Source: an uncultured Clostridia bacterium (lineage in GTDB: Bacteria > Bacillota > Clostridia > Oscillospirales > Acutalibacteraceae). Taken from it: a stretch of 62,581 nt of DNA. Under the pieces are notes generated by a model. The model was given only the letters and a program-made list of their open reading frames with translations, did not search any database and was not told where the DNA came from. The stretch is from positions 1-62,581 of the forward strand of contig CAMMAZ010000005.1 in NCBI GenBank assembly GCA_946493765.1. Reading direction: 5' to 3'. Numbering within the stretch: the first letter of the stretch is position 1; every line of letters begins with the position of its first letter. The translations under genes were made by a program, and so were the position numbers. This document shows positions 17,799 through 24,878 of this stretch, one piece after another.

Positions 17799-18862
17799 AC
17801 TTCATTGCTTCCTTTCTTAAAATCGCCTCTGGATTCAACGATGCGGTACCCGATGCCTTCCATTTGCTGTTTTAAATGGGAAAGACTTTCGGCCGCTTCA
17901 TCGCCGGTGCAGATTTTGTCATTATATAATAAATATTTGGAACGGACGTTTTGCGGCGATAAGTTCGGCATCACCACGTTTGCGCCCGCTAAAATGCCCT
18001 GTTCCCTGCCGGTCGGATCAATGGTGCCAAGCGCCGTTGTTGCTGGCAGCAACACCCGCGGCAATATTAAACGAATGATGCTGAGCAGCGTCAGCGTCAT
18101 TTGCAGCGTTCCTGCCGGCCGATCGCGAAACGGTGTGTTTTTATGCGGGATAAACGGACCGATTCCCACCATTTCCGGCTGAAAGTCATGCAAAAACAAA
18201 AGGTCGTCGATGATGGTATCGGTTGTTTGAAAGGGAGAACCGACCATGAAACCGCAGCCGGTCTGATAGCCGATCGATTTTAAATCCCGCAGGCAGCGCA
18301 TCCTGTTTTCCAAGGACAGTTGCGGCGGATGCAGCTGTTGGTAATGCGCGCTGTTTGCCGTTTCGTGCCGCAAAAGATACCGGTCGGCGCCGGCTTTAAA
18401 AAAAGCCTGATAGCTTTCAAAGCTTTTTTCACCGATCGATAACGTCACCGCGCAATCGGGAAACTCCGCTTTGATCGCCCGGACGATTGCAGCAATTTTT
18501 TCATCGTCAAAAAACGGGTCTTCTCCGCCCTGCAAAACAAAGGTGCGAAATCCTAATGCATATCCCTGCCGGCAACAGTCCAAAATCTGTTCCTTTGTCA
18601 GCCGGTAGCGGTCGGCATTGCGGTTGGAACGGCGAATGCCGCAATAAAGACAATCATTTTTACAATAGTTGGTAAATTCGATCAGCCCGCGGATATAAAC
18701 GTCGTTTCCATAGACCGCCCGACGAACCTCCTGCGCTTTTTGGGTAAGATACCGACGGTCGTCCGGCGTCATACCGGTCAGCAGCGTTTTAAATGCGTCG
18801 CGCGGCAAAACGTGTGTTTTTATTAGTTCATCGATCAGCGTTTTCACCGTTTTCACCTTCAA
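17777..18862 (-). CDS. hydE: [FeFe]-hydrogenase maturation radical SAM enzyme HydE
   Basis: HydE is a radical SAM enzyme thought to modify the HydG-derived Fe synthon on the way to the bridging dithiolate. The product is up to 361 aa. The SAM cluster motif CKNDCLYC is near residue 72, followed by VLQGGEDP and TGCGFMVGSPFQT. The listed start is a TTG overlapping the TM1266-like stop codon; a GTG at 18847, 6 nt after AAGGTG, is at least as likely and gives 356 aa. Both neighbours overlap it, so the operon is tightly coupled. Confidence 0.96.
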   Translation of the reverse strand: MKVKTVKTLIDELIKTHVLPRDAFKTLLTGMTPDDRRYLTQKAQEVRRAVYGNDVYIRGLIEFTNYCKNDCLYCGIRRSNRNADRYRLTKEQILDCCRQGYALGFRTFVLQGGEDPFFDDEKIAAIVRAIKAEFPDCAVTLSIGEKSFESYQAFFKAGADRYLLRHETANSAHYQQLHPPQLSLENRMRCLRDLKSIGYQTGCGFMVGSPFQTTDTIIDDLLFLHDFQPEMVGIGPFIPHKNTPFRDRPAGTLQMTLTLLSIIRLILPRVLLPATTALGTIDPTGREQGILAGANVVMPNLSPQNVRSKYLLYNDKICTGDEAAESLSHLKQQMEGIGYRIVESRGDFKKGSNEVCMTSIQ

Positions 18863-19110
18863 ATCTTGGAATAGGCGGTCTTTGCACTGATTCCCGGCAA
18901 CCGCCCGATTTTTCCAGAGAGCGCGCTGATCACATCCTGCGGCGCATCCACCGCAACACTGATGATGCTGATCCCCTTTTTCGGATAGGGAATGCCCATC
19001 CGACCGATGATATATGCGCTGTATTCATGCAAAATCGAATTGAGTTTCGTGGTTTCCTCCCGGTTTTCCACCAGAATGCCGATCAGCGCCACACGCGTTT
19101 CCAAATCCAT
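18859..19110 (-). CDS. TM1266-type iron-only hydrogenase system putative regulator
   Basis: An 83-aa ACT/NikR-like small protein of the family found beside hydE, hydG and hydF in many anaerobes. The sequence begins ETRVALIGILVENREET and contains ISIISVAVDAPQDVISALSGKIGRLPGIS, a ferredoxin-like beta-alpha-beta pattern. Its biochemical role is unproven in the family. It is the first gene of the hyd operon; AGGA 8 nt before the ATG lies directly after the U tract of an upstream terminator hairpin. Confidence 0.92.
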   Translation of the reverse strand: MDLETRVALIGILVENREETTKLNSILHEYSAYIIGRMGIPYPKKGISIISVAVDAPQDVISALSGKIGRLPGISAKTAYSKI

Positions 19111-19262
19111 TCCACCTGTTCCTAATAAAAAATGCGCCTTTTCCGATGAAAAGGCGCATAAATCCCATGATTGATCGCATCGTCTTTCACCGCAAAAGAA
19201 TTTTGGTGTCAGTTATTCTTAAAATCCACTTTGTTATCAGAAAAAACTCATAACGCAGTATA
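19111..19262 (-). promoter_or_regulatory. Structured leader of the hyd operon, possible riboswitch or attenuator
   Basis: About 150 nt of untranslated leader on the minus strand lies between a promoter and the first gene. It holds a GUUAU/AUAAC hairpin (19233-19254 region), an AAGAAU/AUUCUU hairpin whose loop contains CACC facing GGUG downstream (a possible pseudoknot), and ends in a perfect terminator hairpin. I could not match it to any riboswitch class I know. The layout of promoter, folded region, terminator and SD suggests transcriptional attenuation. The ligand, if any, is unknown. Confidence 0.5.
19122..19159 (-). terminator. Leader terminator of the hyd operon
   Basis: A perfect 12-bp stem (ATGCGCCTTTTC, positions 19132-19143, with its complement at 19148-19159) and a 4-nt loop are followed on the minus strand by TTTTTTATT. 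It lies 12 nt upstream of the first start codon, so it must be bypassed for the hyd genes to be expressed. Confidence 0.85.
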
Positions 19263-19265
19263 ATT

Positions 19266-19294
19266 ATTATACAGGATTCGACTGTAAAATGCAA
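19266..19294 (-). promoter_or_regulatory. Sigma-A promoter of the hyd operon
   Basis: On the minus strand TTGCAT (19289-19294) and TATAAT (19266-19271) are separated by 17 nt. Transcription would start near 19259. Confidence 0.75.
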
Positions 19295-19373
19295 TCACAA
19301 AACGATAATTTTCATCATGAAATCTTCTTTTTGGTCAACAAATAATAATGAATAAAAAAATCGCAAATACCTC

Positions 19374-19404
19374 TTGACATATTATACTATGCGTTATATA
19401 ATAT
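19374..19404 (+). promoter_or_regulatory. Consensus sigma-A promoter with overlapping dyad operator
   Basis: TTGACA (19374-19379) and TATAAT (19397-19402) are both perfect and 17 nt apart. A perfect inverted repeat ATATTATA (19379-19386) and TATAATAT (19397-19404) with a 10-bp spacer covers the spacer and -10 box. This is a likely binding site for the PadR repressor encoded just downstream. The transcript would start near 19409, leaving a leader under 20 nt. Confidence 0.75.
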
Positions 19405-19426
19405 TATGCAAAAGGAGGCGTTGTGC

Positions 19427-19744
19427 TTGGATATTCAACTCAAACGCGGACTGCTGGAGGCTTGTGTTTTAGCGGTGCTAAACACCGGAGATTCCTATGG
19501 CTATCAGCTGATCAAGGACATTGGAGAATGCATTTCCATTTCCGAATCTACCTTGTATCCGATCTTAAAACGGCTGGAAGCTGCCGGGCAATTGACGGTT
19601 TACACGGTGGAACACAACGGACGGCTGCGCAAATATTATCAAATCACACCGCTTGGAAAAGCAAAACTCTCTGCTTTCTCAGACGAGTGGAAAGAAATTG
19701 TTGCCGTTTATGAATTTATTGCAGCGCATAAGGAGGCTGATTAA
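19427..19744 (+). CDS. PadR-family transcriptional repressor
   Basis: A 105-aa winged-helix regulator. IQLKRGLLEACVLAVLNTG and SYGYQLIKDI are typical PadR N-terminal helices, and SESTLYPILKRLEAAGQL is the recognition helix; it lacks the long C-terminal domain of PadR-s2 members. The start is a TTG at 19427, 8-9 nt after AAGGAGG. The upstream ATG at 19406 lies only 4 nt after the -10 box and is probably not transcribed. It heads an operon with DUF1700 and DUF4097 genes and probably represses it. Confidence 0.92.
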   Translation: MDIQLKRGLLEACVLAVLNTGDSYGYQLIKDIGECISISESTLYPILKRLEAAGQLTVYTVEHNGRLRKYYQITPLGKAKLSAFSDEWKEIVAVYEFIAAHKEAD

Positions 19745-19746
19745 AC

Positions 19747-20346
19747 ATGAATCAACAGGAATTTTTAGCGGCGCTGGAAAATAAATTAGCAGCGCTAAGC
19801 CCGGAAGACAGGGAAAAAACATGCGCGTACTACGCGGAGATCATCAGCGACAAAATGGACGACGGCATGTCGGAACAGGATGCGGTCGCGTCGCTCGGAG
19901 ACGTGCATGAGATTGCGGAAAATATTTTAAAAGATCTGCCGATGACCACACTGATATCAGCAAAAGTCAACGCGCAAAAAGGCGGCGGACGCACGGCGCT
20001 GCTGATCATTTTGACGATTGCGGGTTCTCCCATCTGGATCAGCGTTTTGGCGGTTATTTTTGCTTTTTACGCGACGTTATGGTCGCTGATCGTAGCGCTT
20101 TATGCCGTGATGGCCGGCTTTTTTGCTGCCGCGCTTTGCGGCGTGCTGGGATTCATCCCCTTGTTTATCTTCCGCACGGTACCGATCGGTCTTTGTGCGC
20201 TTGGCGCCGGGATCGCTTTTCTGGGATTGGCGTTTTTGCTGATGATCGCAAGCATTTATGCGACAAAGGGCATTATCAAATTAACCGCTTTTTCCTGGCG
20301 CGGGTTAAAATCCATCTTTATCGGAAAAGGGGGCGCGAAACAATGA
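19747..20346 (+). CDS. DUF1700 (HAAS-domain) membrane protein
   Basis: A 199-aa protein. The N-terminal 65 residues are the cytoplasmic HAAS/DUF1700 helical domain (MNQQEFLAALENKLAALS, EKTCAYYAEIISDKMDDG, ASLGDVHEIAENIL). Four to five hydrophobic segments follow, with a basic C terminus. This family is regularly encoded beside PadR regulators in Firmicutes and probably takes part in envelope-stress sensing; the mechanism is not settled. The start is 2 nt after the padR stop, and its TGA overlaps the next ATG (ATGA). Confidence 0.9.
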   Translation: MNQQEFLAALENKLAALSPEDREKTCAYYAEIISDKMDDGMSEQDAVASLGDVHEIAENILKDLPMTTLISAKVNAQKGGGRTALLIILTIAGSPIWISVLAVIFAFYATLWSLIVALYAVMAGFFAAALCGVLGFIPLFIFRTVPIGLCALGAGIAFLGLAFLLMIASIYATKGIIKLTAFSWRGLKSIFIGKGGAKQ

Positions 20347-21209
20347 AATATGCAAAACTGATCATTTTTTCGGTCATCTGTCTGATGGTGGGCGGTGCGG
20401 TCTTTTTTACCGGCTTTGCCATGAACGGCTTTGATATAGACCGTTTATCGACCGAGGGCGAATTTTTCAGCCGTTCCTACACGGAATCTGCCGCTGTGAC
20501 GGCAATCGAAATCCATGACAATGATGCAAAAATCGAATTTGTCGCTACAAACAGCGACCAAATCTACATTACCTACAATGAGACCAACCTCAAAACATAC
20601 TCCATTGAAAATCATGACAGTGTTTTGACCATGACCGGCAACGACCAAAGGAAATGGTATCACCATATTTTTAATCTCAGTTTCAAAACGCCGGTTATCA
20701 CAGTTTACATCCCACGGGATATGCAGGTATCGGTCACAACGGAAACTGCAAACGCCGATATTTTAGCTAAAGATCTGACTTTTCAGTCGCTGTCGTTTGC
20801 AACCTCCAATTCCGAGATCGAATTGGATGGTGTGAACGTTTTAAAAGACTGCACACTTCAAACAGCCAATGCATCGGTGTTGCTGGAGCATGTGGTAATC
20901 AACGGTGCACTGACAGCCGGTACTTCCAACGATGCGATCGAAACGAATCAGGTGCAGGCCGATACCGTCTCACTTGGCACCACAAACGGAAACATCGAAT
21001 TTGAAAATCTGTTTGCAAACAACAGCATCCATCTTTCTACCACAAACGACGATATTGAAGGAACTGTTGCGGACAGCATTCGCAGCTTTAACATTCAAAG
21101 CAGCACCACAAATGGTGAAAACAACCTGCCGGTATCGCTTTCCGGCGGTGAAAAGCAATTGTCTGTCAACACGACAAACGGTGATATCGATATTATGTTC
21201 CTGCAATAA
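20343..21209 (+). CDS. DUF4097-family beta-strand repeat protein, membrane anchored
   Basis: A 288-aa protein. Residues 5-28 form an N-terminal membrane helix or uncleaved signal anchor. The rest is a right-handed beta-helix-like run of short repeats with TTNGNIEF, TTNDDIEG, TTNGENN and TTNGDIDI, as in DUF4097 putative adhesins. The ATG overlaps the DUF1700 stop. Together with PadR and DUF1700 this is a common Firmicutes trio. It probably acts outside the membrane; the function is unknown. Confidence 0.88.
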   Translation: MKYAKLIIFSVICLMVGGAVFFTGFAMNGFDIDRLSTEGEFFSRSYTESAAVTAIEIHDNDAKIEFVATNSDQIYITYNETNLKTYSIENHDSVLTMTGNDQRKWYHHIFNLSFKTPVITVYIPRDMQVSVTTETANADILAKDLTFQSLSFATSNSEIELDGVNVLKDCTLQTANASVLLEHVVINGALTAGTSNDAIETNQVQADTVSLGTTNGNIEFENLFANNSIHLSTTNDDIEGTVADSIRSFNIQSSTTNGENNLPVSLSGGEKQLSVNTTNGDIDIMFLQ

Positions 21210-21221
21210 ATATGTAACATT

Positions 21222-21262
21222 AAAAATCGCACATAAGGTTTACGCCTTGTGTGCGATTTTTA
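21222..21262. terminator. Bidirectional intrinsic terminator
   Basis: AAAAATCGCACATAAGG (21222-21238) pairs with CCTTGTGTGCGATTTTT (21245-21261), with one G-T pair. A and T tracts on both sides allow use by the plus-strand DUF4097 operon and the convergent psd gene, whose stop codon lies at its edge. Confidence 0.88.
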
Positions 21263-22111
21263 TTTTTTAGCACCGATTTGCTCGCCATATTTTACAACGG
21301 TTTCCAAACCCTTGTTTGTGTTTTCAATCAGCTGCTTATCCAAAACAGCCGTGTCCTTTCGCAGCAAAACCACAACGGTGGAACCGCCGTATAAAAACAA
21401 TCCCTTCTCCTCGCCTTTTGCATGCCGGCCGTCGTGATGATGATTTTGAATTTTCCCCACCAGCATCGCACCGATCTCCATCTGCACCGCTTTGCCAAAT
21501 CCGGCGGTTTGCAGCACCATATATTCCCGGGTGTTCTGCTTATAAATATTATAGCCGTTATCGGTTGCCACCGGCTGCACGGTATGCAAAACGCCTTTGA
21601 TTCGTTTTGCAGATAAAATCTCACAGGTATCAAAATAGCAATAGCGGTGATAATCCTCCACACAAAGCCGGAAAATGAGACAATACCCGCCGTCGAATTC
21701 CGCTGCCAGCGTTGCATCCGCTAAAAGTTCAGCTGTGCTATATATGCCGTTTTTGATGCAAAAACGGCTTTTTTCATCGATCGGATAGACCGATAATTTT
21801 GCATCACAAGGGGCGATCAACGCATTGGGCAATTGACAAACCGGTCGGTTTTCCAGTTTGATTTTACGGGTGAAAAACGCATTGAAGCTTTGATAGTCCA
21901 CCGGTTCATAAAGGCTCAAATCGATTTTGTTTTTCTGTACAAATTGTTTGATCAGCCGCCTGCTGCGTCTGCTGTCCATATACCGGCCGCAAAGTTTGGA
22001 AACAAACGGTCGGGTAAGCAGTTTCAAAACGATACGGCCAAACAGGTTCCGATACAAAAATGCGGCGGATTTTGCAGAGGAAGCCTGCACCGTTTCCCAT
22101 TTATAAGACAT
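21260..22111 (-). CDS. psd: Phosphatidylserine decarboxylase
   Basis: Makes phosphatidylethanolamine from phosphatidylserine at the membrane. The product is 283 aa; PVDYQSFNAFFTRKIK, CVEDYHRYCYFD and YGGSTVVVLL are visible. The last holds the GGST self-cleavage site, whose Ser becomes the pyruvoyl prosthetic group. The start overlaps pssA by 11 nt with no clear ribosome site of its own, so it is probably translationally coupled. It follows directly in the pathway from the pssA product. Confidence 0.95.
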   Translation of the reverse strand: MSYKWETVQASSAKSAAFLYRNLFGRIVLKLLTRPFVSKLCGRYMDSRRSRRLIKQFVQKNKIDLSLYEPVDYQSFNAFFTRKIKLENRPVCQLPNALIAPCDAKLSVYPIDEKSRFCIKNGIYSTAELLADATLAAEFDGGYCLIFRLCVEDYHRYCYFDTCEILSAKRIKGVLHTVQPVATDNGYNIYKQNTREYMVLQTAGFGKAVQMEIGAMLVGKIQNHHHDGRHAKGEEKGLFLYGGSTVVVLLRKDTAVLDKQLIENTNKGLETVVKYGEQIGAKK

Positions 22112-22736
22112 GTTTATAAATCATGATGCTGATCAAAATAAATTCGACCGCACCCGCAAACGCACAGACTAAAATGCCGCCCAATGTGAATTTGGGAATC
22201 TTGATTTTCAAAACATATAAAAATGCGATCAACAACAGCGACGCCGCAAAAAAATTCGGGAAAACAGCATCCGACAGGAACGCCTTGCACAGCACCGCCA
22301 ACGGAACGATCAGTGCGGAAGATGTGATCGGGAATCCCTCATAAAATTTCCGACATTCGGTTGTTGTTTGTTGGCGCATTTCTTCGGTAACATTAAAATA
22401 CCCAAGCCGGATCACACCCGCCAAAACGAACAAAATCATACAGATAACGCCAAACCAGTTGGTCGCTCCCAGTGCAGCGCCAATTGAAACCGGCAATGCG
22501 CCAAAGCAGATCAGGTCGCAAAGCGAATCGATTTGCACACCAAAACATTTTTCTTCTTGCGTGCTGTTTTTGCGTGTTCTTGCAATTCTTCCGTCAAACG
22601 CGTCTAAAAATCCGGACAGCATCAAACATAAAATTGCCCAGCGAACATAGCCTCCAAACGCCAATGTAATACCAAAAACCGAACATGCCAAACTTACATA
22701 TGTGGCAATCACAGTGTAATTAAAAAAGCCGATCAT
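22101..22736 (-). CDS. pssA: CDP-diacylglycerol-serine O-phosphatidyltransferase
   Basis: A 211-aa CDP-alcohol phosphatidyltransferase with about six membrane helices that makes phosphatidylserine. The signature is FDGRIARTRKNS, then FGVQIDSLCD: the DG..AR and G...D...D halves are present, with 12 rather than 8 residues between AR and G. I recall this longer form from clostridial relatives, but could not check it. The product begins MIGFFNYTV as PssA usually does. A TTG at 22745 has a closer AAAGGG and is an alternative start. Coupled to psd. Confidence 0.9.
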   Translation of the reverse strand: MIGFFNYTVIATYVSLACSVFGITLAFGGYVRWAILCLMLSGFLDAFDGRIARTRKNSTQEEKCFGVQIDSLCDLICFGALPVSIGAALGATNWFGVICMILFVLAGVIRLGYFNVTEEMRQQTTTECRKFYEGFPITSSALIVPLAVLCKAFLSDAVFPNFFAASLLLIAFLYVLKIKIPKFTLGGILVCAFAGAVEFILISIMIYKHVL

Positions 22737-22774
22737 ACTTTCCAAACATCCCTTTCATGGTCCGATAACAAACT

Positions 22775-23827
22775 TCACGCTTTTTTATGACCACGATTGA
22801 TTTTTCCACTAATACTCTTTGAAAGCGTGAACAATGCGGTGAAAATAAAACAACTGTAAAAACTGATTCCTCTTGTGATAAACATAGCAGGTCCTACAAC
22901 ATTCCCATAAATCGAAGCATACAGTCTCATAAACACGCCTTCCGCCGCACCGGTCGCACCGGGCAGCGGCAAAGAATTCACAGCAACTGCACTGAGCGTT
23001 TGAATGGAAAGCAGGTCAAAATAGGAATAACCGCTAAACCCGAACGCTTTATAGACAAAAAAAGCAATGGAAAAGGAACACACCCGCTGCATGACATTGG
23101 TACAAAACACAATCATGATTTTGCCAAATGATTTTTTCACAAGCGAAATACATTCCGCATATTCCGTCATGACCGTTTCAAAGCGTTCCAATTTTTTCTG
23201 CCGGTGTTTGCATAGGTGCATTTTGCATAGCAACGCAATACCCCAAATACCAACCCGCCGGACAGTTCCAATGGAAAAAACGCAAAAAATACAAAACAGA
23301 AAAAACACAATATTGATTGCAACACCAATAATATATAAGATCAAAAACATCGGCCCACTATCGGTGATCAGATCAAAGCTGTAGATCGATGCGATCAGTC
23401 CCATGAAAATCAACGATGTGGTATACTGGATCGTGTTTAAAAGATTGATGACCGTCGCTTTCGATCCGCTGATCCCGTCCTTGGCCATATAGTAAATTGC
23501 GGCGGGTTGACCGCCGGTCGCCGAAGGCGTGATCCCTGCAAAATACAGTTCAATACAGGCATACCCAAATCCTTTGAAAAAGCCGAACTTTTCTCCAACA
23601 ACCCGTGCAGCCCGCTGCATGGAAATCCCTTCAAATGCAATATAGCCGAAAAGGCCCAGAAAAGCCAGTACAACATAAAAAGGATCCAGATGCACAAAAT
23701 GATCCCATATTGTTGCGAAATCCAAACCGTCATTGGCTTTGAAAATAATGCTGAATGACAGAAAAATAAGCGCCAATAAAATTGCAATATATAAAAGCTG
23801 CTTTTTCCATTTCATCGTGTTGTTCAT
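22775..23827 (-). CDS. YbhN/LPG-synthase-type flippase-like integral membrane protein
   Basis: A 350-aa protein with about eight hydrophobic segments, similar to the membrane domain of lysylphosphatidylglycerol synthase (UPF0104). GITPSATGGQPAAIYYM and the C-terminal PLPGATGAAEGVF are family signatures. It has no aminoacyl-transferase domain, so it is not a complete MprF. It lies upstream of pssA and psd on the same strand, with a 38-nt gap, so it may act in phospholipid or glycolipid translocation. That role is inference. Confidence 0.88.
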   Translation of the reverse strand: MNNTMKWKKQLLYIAILLALIFLSFSIIFKANDGLDFATIWDHFVHLDPFYVVLAFLGLFGYIAFEGISMQRAARVVGEKFGFFKGFGYACIELYFAGITPSATGGQPAAIYYMAKDGISGSKATVINLLNTIQYTTSLIFMGLIASIYSFDLITDSGPMFLILYIIGVAINIVFFLFCIFCVFSIGTVRRVGIWGIALLCKMHLCKHRQKKLERFETVMTEYAECISLVKKSFGKIMIVFCTNVMQRVCSFSIAFFVYKAFGFSGYSYFDLLSIQTLSAVAVNSLPLPGATGAAEGVFMRLYASIYGNVVGPAMFITRGISFYSCFIFTALFTLSKSISGKINRGHKKA

Positions 23828-23867
23828 GTTTCACCAACAATATTTATCCCACTAAAGATTAAAACAA

Positions 23868-23913
23868 TTGACAGCAATACACCGGAAAATATAATTTTCC
23901 GGTGCTCTGTCAA
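23868..23913. promoter_or_regulatory. Large palindrome with opposed promoter-like boxes
   Basis: An interrupted dyad reads TTGACAG, 5 nt, CACCGGAAAA, TATAA, TTTTCCGGTG, 2 nt, CTGTCAA. The plus strand shows TTGACA-N16-TATAAT (23868-23895) and the minus strand TTGACA-N16-TATTTT. The minus-strand copy could drive the YbhN-like, pssA and psd genes. The plus-strand copy would run antisense into degV. There is no U tract, so it is not a simple terminator. Confidence 0.5.
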
Positions 23914-23961
23914 GTTTAGTAAATATGATAACATATTTATATAAAAAAGTCCATAACTTTC

Positions 23962-24813
23962 TTATACTTCCAACTTTTCTTTTTGGAAATAGGCGATTCC
24001 AACGGCGCCGGGGCCGGCATAGGTTCCAACGGCACAGCCAAGCGGTCCGAACATTGCATTTTCTTTCATCGCATCGGGAAACAGTTGTAAAAACTCTTCC
24101 ATGAATTCCGGCGCATCGGAATGGCCAAATGCCGTCGGTGAATTTTCCTGCGGCAGATCTTTTTCCATTTGACGGACAATCCAGTCAAATGCTCCCGCAC
24201 GACCACGGGACTTGCCAACCAGTTCCACTCTTCCGCCAATCGTCGAAATAATCGGTTTGATGCCGAGCGCCTCGCCTGCAACTGCGGTCACTGCGGAAAT
24301 CCGACCGCCTTTTTTCAAATATTTTAAGGTATCTACCATGGCATACAGCCGCAAATGCTGCTTCATTTCCTCTATTTTTTCACAAATTTCTTTGGCACTG
24401 CATCCCTGATCCCGCAGTTTCACTGCTTGCAAAACCAAAAGTCCCAGTGAAAAAGTCACCGTTCTGGAATCTACAACATAGATATTATCCGCATCCAACA
24501 TCTGTTTGGCAATCGCAGCCGACTGACAGGTGCCGCTGAGTTCCGATGAAATAAAGATCCCGACCGCCTCATCACCATTTTCTTTGATTTCTTTAAAATA
24601 GCTTTTAAATTCCGCGGGTGAAATCTGCGATGTGGAAGGCAGTTGTGCATATTGCGGCAGCTTTCGATAAAATTCTTCTGCGGACAAATCAACACCGTCG
24701 CGGTAGACCTCGGTTTCGGAAAAACGCACTTCCAAATGAAATATTTCAATATTCAGCTGTTTGGCCAATTCGTTTGGAATATCCGAGGTACTGTCGGTTA
24801 AAATTCTAAGCAT
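23962..24813 (-). CDS. DegV family fatty-acid-binding protein
   Basis: A 283-aa protein with the DegV two-domain pattern: RILTDSTSDIPNELAKQLNI at the N terminus, LPSTSQISPAEF near residue 57, ISSELSGTCQSA, and VVDSRTVTFSLGLLVL. The bound lipid sits between the domains in characterised relatives (FakB), which present fatty acids to FakA kinase for phospholipid synthesis. No fakA is in the window, so a FakB role is only possible. AAAGGAG precedes the ATG. Confidence 0.92.
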   Translation of the reverse strand: MLRILTDSTSDIPNELAKQLNIEIFHLEVRFSETEVYRDGVDLSAEEFYRKLPQYAQLPSTSQISPAEFKSYFKEIKENGDEAVGIFISSELSGTCQSAAIAKQMLDADNIYVVDSRTVTFSLGLLVLQAVKLRDQGCSAKEICEKIEEMKQHLRLYAMVDTLKYLKKGGRISAVTAVAGEALGIKPIISTIGGRVELVGKSRGRAGAFDWIVRQMEKDLPQENSPTAFGHSDAPEFMEEFLQLFPDAMKENAMFGPLGCAVGTYAGPGAVGIAYFQKEKLEV

Positions 24814-24878
24814 CGGGATAAACTCCTTTAAAATTTATTTATTATCATCCGTTCAAACTGCAAACACACAGCCGCATT

